From NCBI GenBank assembly GCA_016936155.1, contig JAFGPO010000032.1, positions 1 through 54,460 on the forward strand: a stretch of DNA of 54,460 nt. Reading direction: 5' to 3'. The DNA is from Caldifarciminota bacterium. Its GTDB lineage: Bacteria > Hydrothermota > Tepidihabitantia > SM23-42. The position numbers and the translations under genes are program-made. Shown here in pieces: positions 1 through 7,452 of the stretch (its first letter is position 1; the number at the start of each line of letters is the position of its first letter). The notes under the pieces were generated by a model that saw only the letters and a list, made by a program, of their open reading frames with translations, ran no database searches and had not been told where the DNA came from.

Positions 1-331
1 AATGGAAACCAATAACTCTAAAGGTGAGAAAAATTTTCATTCGGCAAAGCTGGTGATTATGTGCGAATATGCACAGGGCCGGACACGGGCGTGCCCGGCC
101 CTGTGCAGGGACCAAACGACGAGAAGGTATGAAATCGCTGTTGCGCGGTGTAGGGGTTTCTACAATGTGTGTGCCCTCCCCACATGATATGATCAAGCTT
201 TTTGTCATGGAGTCTGATAGAGAGCTCAACGTCGAAAGATCAAATTGTGTTCCTGCGACCTTGTCTTCATTGCAAAATGATTCAGTGATGACCAATACTA
301 ATGATCAAATCATAATGAATTCTATGAGCGA
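1..331. other. Intergenic region with one strong palindrome
   Basis: No convincing gene is visible; the short open frames have no ribosome-binding site and no recognisable protein. The clearest structure is a near-perfect palindrome at 71-106, with outer arms GCACAGGGCCGG and CCGGCCCTGTGC and an inner CACG/CGTG. No T tract follows it on either strand, so it is more likely a REP-like element or RNA hairpin than a classical terminator. The first bases contain ACCAATAACT, a word that recurs in other intergenic regions of this window. Confidence 0.5.
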
Positions 332-523
332 TCAGGGTACATTGGCGCGCTGCCAGCCGAGTTCGCGTATCGAGATGATGCCGTTGTAGAACAAACGGAG
401 TTTTTCCTGGAATTGCTGCTGTTGCAGCCGCAGTACCAGCATTTTTTCGTCCCGGTACGTGATCTCACCTTTATATTGGGAGCCGTCGAGCAGTTTGACC
501 TCGTAGAGGTGAAGCGATCTCAT
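332..523 (-). CDS. Small LSm/Hfq-like protein
   Basis: A 63-residue protein that reads like a single LSm (Sm-fold) domain. Residues 6-31 give an Sm1-like pattern (YEVKLLDGSQYKGEI followed by RDEKMLVLRL), and residues 43-54 give an Sm2-like strand pair (LFYNGIISIREL) that resembles the YKHAIS region of Hfq. The length fits Hfq and other bacterial LSm proteins. If correct, it would form a ring and bind RNA in the cytoplasm. The start at 523 has a GAGG ribosome-binding site 5 bases upstream. It lies 12 bases after the secreted-peptide gene and probably shares its sigma54 promoter. It is too diverged to call hfq. The alternative is an unrelated small beta-barrel protein. Confidence 0.55.
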   Translation of the reverse strand: MRSLHLYEVKLLDGSQYKGEITYRDEKMLVLRLQQQQFQEKLRLFYNGIISIRELGWQRANVP

Positions 524-535
524 TGCATCCTCGCA

Positions 536-745
536 TTAATCAAAGGGCGGTGGTGGGGGCGGTGGTGCATTCCCAGGACCGAATAGCGTATCAGAATCCG
601 CATAGGCACTGACTGGAGTGATATAGTCGAGGAGTACAGTGCCTGGATCATCGGCCTTTGCAGAAGAATGGATATTCTGCAATAGACCGTTAAATATGGT
701 TGCCATTACCGTGACAGCCAGGATGAAGCAGAACAGTTTTTTCAT
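536..745 (-). CDS. Secreted small peptide precursor with C-terminal polyproline
   Basis: A 69-residue protein I do not recognise as a named family. It starts MKK, has a hydrophobic core at about residues 4-22 and an AKA signal-peptidase I site at 29-31. Cleavage would release a 38-residue acidic peptide starting DDPG and ending in seven consecutive prolines followed by F-D. An AAGGAG ribosome-binding site lies 6 bases before ATG, and a textbook sigma54 promoter lies 27 bases upstream. The 1620-residue sigma54 activator is transcribed towards it, with palindromic sites in between. By inference this is an exported signal, adhesion or envelope peptide controlled by that activator. The proline run should stall ribosomes unless EF-P is present. 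Function is unknown. Confidence 0.7.
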   Translation of the reverse strand: MKKLFCFILAVTVMATIFNGLLQNIHSSAKADDPGTVLLDYITPVSAYADSDTLFGPGNAPPPPPPPFD

Positions 746-771
746 AATTTCTCCTTTTTAAATTAAATAAA

Positions 772-786
772 GCAATATTCATGCCA
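772..786 (-). promoter_or_regulatory. Sigma54 (-24/-12) promoter of the secreted peptide gene
   Basis: Read on the minus strand the site is TGGCATGAATATTGC. The invariant GG and GC are separated by exactly 10 bases, as RpoN holoenzyme requires, and it matches the TGGCACG-N4-TTGC consensus with one change. Transcription would start about 12 bases downstream, leaving a short leader that contains the AAGGAG site of the peptide gene. Confidence 0.85.
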
Positions 787-848
787 GCTGAAAACTCATG
801 CAAATTCGTAACGTGATGGAAAAATTGATCGCAGATGAATAGTAAAAC

Positions 849-954
849 TGCGGCAAAATGTCACACATTTTAGAGATGAAAATATCATACGGTTTTTATT
901 GAGATTTTGACAATATATTGCGACAAAATGTCGCACTTTGCTTAAAATGTCGCA
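849..954. promoter_or_regulatory. Enhancer (UAS) cluster, palindrome TGCGACA-AAA-TGTCGCA
   Basis: The site at 919-935 is a perfect inverted repeat, TGCGACA AAA TGTCGCA. A degenerate copy lies at 849-865 (TGCGGCA AAA TGTCACA), and a half-site with the same AAA spacer at 945-954. The cluster lies roughly 65-180 bases upstream of the -24/-12 promoter, the usual place for enhancers bound by a Fis-type helix-turn-helix. A fourth copy precedes the activator gene itself. The inferred binding protein is the adjacent sigma54 activator. Confidence 0.7.
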
Positions 955-980
955 CTTTGTGGAGATGTACGTGAAAGTTT

Positions 981-3900
981 TTAGAGATTATATTTTTTTC
1001 GATACCGCTGGATCGTACGCCGGTTGACACCAAGCAATCGTGCTGCCTTGCTTGTATTGTAATTTGTCGCTTCGAGCGCTTCGCATACCGCCTCCTTTTT
1101 TATTTCCTGTATCGAAGCGCCTTCACGGCTCTCCCGGGCGTCCAGGTTCAATTCGTGATGGGTAATATTCACACCCTTTGCAAGGACCACTGCCCGTTCC
1201 ACGACATGGCGCAGTTCCCGGACATTACCTGCCCAATGGTAGCTACGCAGCAGTTGTATGGACTGTGGTGTGAAACCGATCACTTTTTTGCCGATCTCTT
1301 TGCTGCTCATCTCGAGAAAGAAGCGGGCAAGGAGAATGATATCTGAACCACGTTCGCGCAGCGGCGGAATTTCGATCTTAAAGACATTGATCCTGTAGTA
1401 GAGATCCTTTCTGAAGCGCCCTTCCTCGACCTCGATCTCAAGATCTTTATTAGTCGCGAAGATGAAGCGGACATCGATCGTGTAGGTTCTTGTCTCACCA
1501 ACCCGGCGGATAACCTTATCCTCGATCGCCTCGAGGAGTTTCGCCTGGAATGCAGGCGAGGTGTTGGTGAGCTCGTCCAGGAAGACTGTGCCGCCGTGTG
1601 CGTATTCGAGCAAACCTGGTTTGTCAGTCAGGGCGCCGGTAAATGCACCTTTTTTATGCCCGAATAGTTCTGATTCAAGCAAAGTCTCCGGGATCGTACC
1701 GCAATTGATCACAGTAAACTTGTTATTCTTGCGTGCGCTTCTCTGGTGGATCAAACGCGCGAGCATACCCTTGCCAGTTCCGGTCTCCCCGATAAGAAGG
1801 ACCGGCGAATTGGTTGCAGCAACCTGATTGATAAGATCGTACACTTTTTTCATGGCTCTTGATGTGCTGATAAGGTACCCCTGTCCGATATCAGCGATCA
1901 CTGAGGTCCGCAGAGCGGCATTTTCGTCGATGATCTTCTGGATGGCGCGGGATCTGTCGATGACCGCTGCCAATATACGGGCAACCGTGAGCAGGAAGTC
2001 TTTGTCATGCTGGCTGAACATGGTTTCTTCGAATCTTGAATCAAGGTAAAGGGCGCCGATTACATTGTCTTCAATGGTCAATGGAATGCACAAAAGAGAA
2101 CGGATCTTGTTCAGCACGACACTTTTATTGATATTGAAATCCGGGTCTGATTGAGCATTGTGTGTGAACACGATTTCCTCTTTGTGTATATCGCGGATCG
2201 CGGTTCTGGACAGCTCTGCCGCATCCTGAATCGTGGTCTGGTCGATATCTCTGCCGACGATGAATTCTATGCCCTGTGGCGTGTTCAGGAACAGGGCGCC
2301 GCGTTCTGCCCGGGTTGCGCGGACCACGATATCGAGTAGATTTTTTAAAAAACCGTCGTCACCAAGATGGCGTTCGATCAAAGCGGCGATCTGTGAAAAA
2401 AAGATAAGATATTCGTTCGAGGTGGAACCGGTCACTTTTTCATGGATGATCAGAGAAAAGAGTTCATGCTGCAGTTCCCGTAAATGGGTGATTTCCTGCT
2501 GTGCCTGTATCGAATGTGCAATCTCATAACAATCAAGAAGTTCCCGGCTTAGATCCCGGATGGCCAGGCCTGTCAACTGCGTGGTCAGCAGGGCCTGGAT
2601 CTTGAGCCGTTGTAACCGGATCATCTCATAGATCACTGATGCGCGCCGCAGGTGTTCGATCTCGGGGGAAATATCAAGAAGGCTGTTCGATATATAATAC
2701 TTAGTGAGTTTCATGTAAGCCTGGGCGATGCTATGATATATATCCTGAGGTGAGGAGGTCGCAAGAATTTTGTCCGCGTATATAGCGCAAGTTTGATATT
2801 CTTGAACCTCGTAGAGGTTTGACATCAAGTCAAAATAGGAGTTGAGACGTGATTGTTGTGCGACGTCTGTCAATCGGTCGATCCGAGTGAAATTCTCCAG
2901 GTGATTACGGACATTCAAAAGATCTTTCTTCTCTGCCGCGATATGGAGAGCGGCCCGATGATAATGAGGGTCATCGGTCCGGTTCGAAACCATCTCAAGT
3001 ATGGTGTCGGCTTTTTCGATATCTCCCCTGGCAATATGGATATCCACCATATTGATGATAAAGTGGGATGTGTCCGGGGAAAGCGAGAATCCTTCTTGGG
3101 CACTCGCAAGCGCCTGATCGAATTTGCCCATCATTATGTCGATAGTGCTGAGCGCAGACAAGCAGTTGATGATAATGGGGTAGTAATCAATCTGTTTCGC
3201 CTTCCGCAGGGTGCTTGCATATAGGGCTCGCGCTTGTGGGATTTCCCCATTATAGAAGAGGATAGTCGCTTTGCAATCAAGGGCATTAAGTAATGCGTTG
3301 ATGTCGCGAGATTTTTCCAGATCTGCGATCGCGGCATCGACATGGTGCAGGGCTTTATCCAGGTCGTTTTGTTCTTGGTAAATCCGGCTTAGCAAGAGTG
3401 TGGACAGTGCGCTGCCCCGGTGTATGCCGTGCTGATCCGAGAACTGGATGTGGTCCTCGGCGCTGCGTATGCTTTGATCGTATTTGCCTTGTTGATGCTG
3501 CAGAACCGCTTTGTAATAGAGTGCGGCACTGATAAGCCGCGCGTTGCCGATCGTCTTCGCGTGTTTGATCGCCTGGTCGATAAGATGCTCAGCTTCAGCG
3601 AATTCGCCAGTGACTGATAGACAATAGGCAAGCCTGGTCTGTATATCGACAGCTGGTTCTGAAGTTATTTTCTTTTTATAAATATTTAGTGCCTTTCGCA
3701 GGTGCGTGACCGCCTCGGGGAAATTACCCATATGATAGTATGCCCGGCCGATACCCGTAATGATCTGTTTATGAAACACCCTTGCCGCACGATCGTGCAG
3801 ATCTTGATAGACCGCTATTGCTTCCTTGCATTGACCCATGGTTGTGAGGAGTTCCGCGATCTTAAGCGCGGTCGTACCATGTGCCCTGGTGCGTTCAGGT

Positions 3901-5843
3901 GTGTTCTTCAGGATAATGCGGTGGTAGTCCAGGGCAGTAATGTAGTCACACTCTGCTTCAGCATGCTGTGCAGCGCGTCCAGCGTACTCGATGGCCTTGT
4001 CATGGTCGTCTATGGCATCATAGAGGGTGGCAAGGAGTGTAATATACCCGGGATCAGAAAATGCAGTATGTTCCAGAGCTTGGATAAGGCGTTTTCTCAG
4101 TTTATTCTTTTTGCGTGTTGAAATCCTGGATCGCACCAGTTTTCTCGGGATATTGTCAGGGATGAAAACAACGCGGTTGTTCATCAGATAATCCTCTTTG
4201 ATCAACCGGCTGTGTTTTAAGACTTCCAGGGATGTAAAACACTCATTGCCGAACGCTGCCGCCAGGATACCCGGATCCATAGGGATCGTGGCGAGCGCCA
4301 TCGTTTGAAGGACGGTTTGCTCGTATTCAGTAAGATGATCATAACGCTTGAAAACATGATTTTCGAGATGCTCCGGAATATGGACCTGATCAAGGCGAGG
4401 GCAATCGATGTGCCATCGATGCCTGGAGAACATGAGGATATCCTGTTCAAAGAGGATCGTGAGGAGCTTCACCAGATACAGGGGTTTTCCGCCGCTCTGT
4501 TCATGGAGCCACTGAAAAACATACTGTCGCGTATCGTCTTTGTTGTTCGGGCCGAATTCCAGAGGACAGAGAGTCTGGGTGACCATGTGTTCGGTTTCTT
4601 CGGTCGTAAGGGGATCGAGGGTCAGCGTGTCAAAGCCGATCGTCACCGCGATCCGGGGATCGGTCGTTGTGCAGACAATACCCGTGTGCGTTTCCTTCAA
4701 ACCAAAGCCGATGTACCGGAGAAGCGCCCGGTCAAAATCCTTCATGGTCTCCACATCGTCGATCAGGAGGACCAAAGGGGAGAGGACTGCGTATTGTTGT
4801 AGTGCAGTGAAGACGTTCTGAAAGACCGCATATTTATCATTCTCCTCGATAATATCCGCTTTTTGTATTTTTAAAAACTCACAGAGCGCTCCGAATATCG
4901 ATACCTGCTCTCCTGCACAGTAGTAAAAAGTACGGTATCCCAGCTGCATGAAACGGTATTTCATCTCGCATAAAAACCTCGTCTTTCCGGTGCCGGCCTC
5001 ACCGCATATCGTATGCGCGGTTCCCGCTGCGTGAGTTAACTCCTCCATGAAGGTACTCCGTCCGACAAAAGTGCTTGGCGGGAGACTGACATCATAGCGC
5101 GGCGCTCCTTCCTGGAAAGTAGCATACGGGCGGAGAACCTCATGGATCTCTGTGATCAAGGGCCGTACTGCGGGTTCCCGGGCACACATACGGCGCACCA
5201 GTGCATTGATCGTATCCGGAATGCCCGGAATGTCCTGCCACTGGGCATCAACGAGTTTCCCGGCGATGATCTTGTGGATGATTACGCCGAGTGAATAGAT
5301 ATCGCTGCGCTGATCAAGCCCGACGCCTTTGATAACTTCAGGGGCGATATAGCCGATCGTACCGGTGCGGATACTGGGATCATCAGGCACGCGCGCATAT
5401 CCAAAATCGATGAGCACGATGTTCTTTGCCTTTGCATCGTAGAGCAGGTGTTCAGGTTTCAGGTCACCGTGTATGAATCCTCGATTGTGGAGCACTGCCA
5501 CTGCGTTGATGATCTCAAGGAGCGCGTTCATGAGATCCGTTGTTAAGGAGGAAAAGCATGTATCGATCGCCTTTCCAGGCAGGAAAGGCTGGAGGAAAAA
5601 AGTGCGTCCAGCCGGGTCAGTATCCAGATCCATTACGCGGACGATCGTCGGGTGTTTGATCTGGTTCAGTATCTGGAATTCGCGGATAATCAGAGCATTG
5701 TGTTCTTCAGTATTAAGGCGGGCGATCTTCAAAGCGCGGTAGTCTTTCGATCTATCCTGAACTTTGTATATAATCGCCGTATTCGTTTCCTCCAGTTTTT
5801 TGATGATCCGGTATGCTTTGATCGTTTTTATGCCCTTTGCCAT
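981..5843 (-). CDS. Sigma54-dependent activator: kinase, ATPase, TPR, GAF, AAA+ and Fis domains
   Basis: A 1620-residue cytoplasmic one-component regulator. Residues 10-240 form a Ser/Thr-kinase-like domain with Lys39, HGDLKPEH at 125-132, DFG at 146-148 and APE at 167-169. Its glycine loop is degenerate, and the metal-binding Asn of the catalytic loop is His132, so catalysis is uncertain. A STAND/AAA_16-type ATPase follows (P-loop GEAGTGKT at 281-288), then TPR-like helices over about 590-1090 and a GAF domain at about 1140-1300. The sigma54 AAA+ domain has Walker A GETGTGKG at 1352-1359, an intact GAFTGA loop at 1399-1404 and Walker B around 1418-1424. A Fis-type helix-turn-helix ends the protein (about 1587-1617). 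GAFTGA and the nearby -24/-12 promoter support true sigma54 activation. The palindrome at 5886-5902 suggests autoregulation. The start at 5843 has no ribosome-binding site. Confidence 0.92.
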   Translation of the reverse strand: MAKGIKTIKAYRIIKKLEETNTAIIYKVQDRSKDYRALKIARLNTEEHNALIIREFQILNQIKHPTIVRVMDLDTDPAGRTFFLQPFLPGKAIDTCFSSLTTDLMNALLEIINAVAVLHNRGFIHGDLKPEHLLYDAKAKNIVLIDFGYARVPDDPSIRTGTIGYIAPEVIKGVGLDQRSDIYSLGVIIHKIIAGKLVDAQWQDIPGIPDTINALVRRMCAREPAVRPLITEIHEVLRPYATFQEGAPRYDVSLPPSTFVGRSTFMEELTHAAGTAHTICGEAGTGKTRFLCEMKYRFMQLGYRTFYYCAGEQVSIFGALCEFLKIQKADIIEENDKYAVFQNVFTALQQYAVLSPLVLLIDDVETMKDFDRALLRYIGFGLKETHTGIVCTTTDPRIAVTIGFDTLTLDPLTTEETEHMVTQTLCPLEFGPNNKDDTRQYVFQWLHEQSGGKPLYLVKLLTILFEQDILMFSRHRWHIDCPRLDQVHIPEHLENHVFKRYDHLTEYEQTVLQTMALATIPMDPGILAAAFGNECFTSLEVLKHSRLIKEDYLMNNRVVFIPDNIPRKLVRSRISTRKKNKLRKRLIQALEHTAFSDPGYITLLATLYDAIDDHDKAIEYAGRAAQHAEAECDYITALDYHRIILKNTPERTRAHGTTALKIAELLTTMGQCKEAIAVYQDLHDRAARVFHKQIITGIGRAYYHMGNFPEAVTHLRKALNIYKKKITSEPAVDIQTRLAYCLSVTGEFAEAEHLIDQAIKHAKTIGNARLISAALYYKAVLQHQQGKYDQSIRSAEDHIQFSDQHGIHRGSALSTLLLSRIYQEQNDLDKALHHVDAAIADLEKSRDINALLNALDCKATILFYNGEIPQARALYASTLRKAKQIDYYPIIINCLSALSTIDIMMGKFDQALASAQEGFSLSPDTSHFIINMVDIHIARGDIEKADTILEMVSNRTDDPHYHRAALHIAAEKKDLLNVRNHLENFTRIDRLTDVAQQSRLNSYFDLMSNLYEVQEYQTCAIYADKILATSSPQDIYHSIAQAYMKLTKYYISNSLLDISPEIEHLRRASVIYEMIRLQRLKIQALLTTQLTGLAIRDLSRELLDCYEIAHSIQAQQEITHLRELQHELFSLIIHEKVTGSTSNEYLIFFSQIAALIERHLGDDGFLKNLLDIVVRATRAERGALFLNTPQGIEFIVGRDIDQTTIQDAAELSRTAIRDIHKEEIVFTHNAQSDPDFNINKSVVLNKIRSLLCIPLTIEDNVIGALYLDSRFEETMFSQHDKDFLLTVARILAAVIDRSRAIQKIIDENAALRTSVIADIGQGYLISTSRAMKKVYDLINQVAATNSPVLLIGETGTGKGMLARLIHQRSARKNNKFTVINCGTIPETLLESELFGHKKGAFTGALTDKPGLLEYAHGGTVFLDELTNTSPAFQAKLLEAIEDKVIRRVGETRTYTIDVRFIFATNKDLEIEVEEGRFRKDLYYRINVFKIEIPPLRERGSDIILLARFFLEMSSKEIGKKVIGFTPQSIQLLRSYHWAGNVRELRHVVERAVVLAKGVNITHHELNLDARESREGASIQEIKKEAVCEALEATNYNTSKAARLLGVNRRTIQRYRKKYNL

Positions 5844-5885
5844 ACCATGAGTGTATGGAGGATAGGTGTATTGTCAATGATTAGG

Positions 5886-5902
5886 TGCGACAAAATGTAA
5901 CA
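5886..5902. promoter_or_regulatory. Putative activator binding site upstream of its own gene
   Basis: The sequence TGCGACA AAA TGTAACA matches the palindrome at 919-935 in 15 of 17 positions. It lies 43 bases upstream of the activator start and 40 bases upstream of the -35 box of the divergent gene at 5976. It could therefore serve autoregulation, control of the divergent gene, or both. Confidence 0.55.
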
Positions 5903-5941
5903 CCCGTGGACCAGGAGAACAGGATAGAATCAATGATTTTC

Positions 5942-5969
5942 TTGACGTAAAAACTATTCTGTGTATAAT
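5942..5969 (+). promoter_or_regulatory. Leaderless promoter for the dehydrogenase-like gene
   Basis: TTGACG at 5942-5947, a 16-base spacer, and TATAAT at 5964-5969. The ATG at 5976 begins 6 bases after the -10 box, where transcription itself should begin. This decides the start: an upstream GTG at 5961 would lie before the transcription start. Confidence 0.75.
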
Positions 5970-5975
5970 AATGGT

Positions 5976-7085
5976 ATGAGATTCTGTGTTGTTGGATGCG
6001 GTATGCAAGGCAGTGTTGTTGCACAAGATTTGTGCAATAGCGGTCATGATGTGACCGTGTTTGACAACAACATCACCTATTTACGACAGTTGAAAAAGAA
6101 GGTCAATGTTCAGGCACGCCAGTTTAATGTTAAGGACAAGGTCAAGTTCATCAAAACGATCAAGGATTTTGATGTCGTGGTCGGTGCACTTCCTGCGGCA
6201 TTGGGTTTTTATACGATGGATTGTGCGCTCAAGGCCAGGGTGGATATCGTTGATATGTCGTACTCGGTGGATGACCCGTTCGTCCTCCACGACCGTGCCC
6301 GGGAAAAAGGCATCCGGATCGTCCCGGATGCTGGTTTCGCACCGGGATTGAGCAATGTTTTGGTCGGCGAAGCGTTTCGCCGGTTCAATGGTATCGATGT
6401 TTTGAAGATCATGGTCGGTGGTCTTCCTCAGCATCCACAGCCACCATTCAACTATGCGATTACCTGGTCACCCGCGGATCTTATCGAAGAGTACACGCGC
6501 CCGACACGGATTGTGCTCAAGGGGCGGGTGAAAACTGTCGAAACGTTGAGCGGGATCGAGACGATACATGTGCCCAAGATCGGTACGCTGGAGTGTTTTT
6601 ATACGGATGGTCTGCGCACCCTGCTCAAGACGATCAAGGGTGCCCGCACCATGGAAGAAAAGACAATACGGTATCCAGGGCATGCCGGCATATTCAAGAC
6701 TATTATCGAGTGCGGTTTTCTCTCAGACACCCTTGTTCATGCCGGACGGCGTCTGGTTGCGATCCGCGACGTGAATATGCGGTACCTGAGCAATGTTCTG
6801 AAAAAAAGCGATAACCGTGATTTCTCGGTGCTTATCATCGAAGTGCAGTGCAAGAAAAAGAAACGGACCTATACGGTCATGGATCGCTATGATGACGTTT
6901 CCCGGATCACCTCCATGGCGCGTATGACCGCGTACTCTGGATCGATCATCGCACAACAGGTGAAGAGATATGATGGGTTTGGCGTTGTGCCACCCGAGTA
7001 TTTCGGTATGGACGACGCGCTGTGCAGCCGCATCAAATCCGAACTGAAAAGACGCGGCATCAGGATTAGAACAAGCACCACGTAG
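5976..7085 (+). CDS. Saccharopine dehydrogenase-like NAD(P)-dependent oxidoreductase
   Basis: A 369-residue protein of the saccharopine/lysine dehydrogenase family (Sacchrp_dh_NADP followed by a C-terminal domain). The N-terminus is a Rossmann beta-alpha-beta unit (VVGCGMQGSVVA, residues 4-15) with an acidic residue ending beta-2 (VFDNN), which favours NAD. The PDAGFAPGLSN segment near residue 120 is typical of the family. Members oxidise amino-acid derivatives such as saccharopine, L-lysine or carboxy-polyamines; the substrate cannot be read here. It is a single-gene unit divergent from the sigma54 activator, with a promoter that gives a leaderless mRNA. No lysine-pathway gene lies nearby. 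Confidence 0.8.
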   Translation: MRFCVVGCGMQGSVVAQDLCNSGHDVTVFDNNITYLRQLKKKVNVQARQFNVKDKVKFIKTIKDFDVVVGALPAALGFYTMDCALKARVDIVDMSYSVDDPFVLHDRAREKGIRIVPDAGFAPGLSNVLVGEAFRRFNGIDVLKIMVGGLPQHPQPPFNYAITWSPADLIEEYTRPTRIVLKGRVKTVETLSGIETIHVPKIGTLECFYTDGLRTLLKTIKGARTMEEKTIRYPGHAGIFKTIIECGFLSDTLVHAGRRLVAIRDVNMRYLSNVLKKSDNRDFSVLIIEVQCKKKKRTYTVMDRYDDVSRITSMARMTAYSGSIIAQQVKRYDGFGVVPPEYFGMDDALCSRIKSELKRRGIRIRTSTT

Positions 7086-7410
7086 CGTAGATAGTACAGC
7101 ATAGTGCGTAAGGCGAAAAAAGACCGTAAACAGTAAGCAGTAGACACTAAGCAGAAAAATACAGCGAACGCTATCTCGCTCGACACTATTCTCCATTGTC
7201 ATCCTGAGCGCAGCGAAGGATCTCAATATTCCAGTGCGCAGCGCTTCCTTCCAGCCCGAGTGCAGCGAGGGATTTTTTTCCAGCCGAAGGCCCGATTCCA
7301 GTACGAAGTGCTCATTCCGCAATTCGCATTTTGCAATGCCCCTTACTCTTCTAATATACGTGTGGATCATTCCAGCCTCCATATCCTAATCCATCGTCCA
7401 TGTACGTTTC
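7086..7410. repeat. Intergenic repeat mosaic
   Basis: No gene is visible. The region holds GCGTAAGGCG-type words, a stretch reading GTCATCCTGAGCGCAGCG followed by AAGGATCTC at 7199-7225, and phrases such as CCCGAGTGCAGCGAGGG and TACGAAGTGCTCATTCC. Close variants of these recur at 38640-38720, and CTTCTAATATAC is shared by both regions. They look like dispersed non-coding repeats. Confidence 0.55.
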
Positions 7411-7419
7411 CTGTCAGTA

Positions 7420-7447
7420 TTGACACGCCTTATCAACCGCATATTAT
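7420..7447 (+). promoter_or_regulatory. Leaderless promoter of the ABC permease operon
   Basis: TTGACA at 7420-7425, a 16-base spacer, and TATTAT at 7442-7447, followed by five bases and ATG at 7453. The geometry puts transcription start on the A of ATG and rules out the longer open frame that begins at 7420. Confidence 0.75.
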
Positions 7448-7452
7448 TCCCT

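Noticed and set aside
4401..4415. A perfect -24/-12 match on the minus strand (TGGCACATCGATTGC) inside the 1620-residue activator gene
   Set aside because: It encodes W-H-I-D-C in the ATPase region, has no nearby enhancer palindrome and no downstream gene start, so chance is the simplest explanation. RpoN ChIP would decide.
5961..5975. GTG at 5961 as the start of the dehydrogenase-like gene
   Set aside because: It precedes the -10 box and would add YNNG before the family N-terminus; ATG 5976 sits where transcription should start.
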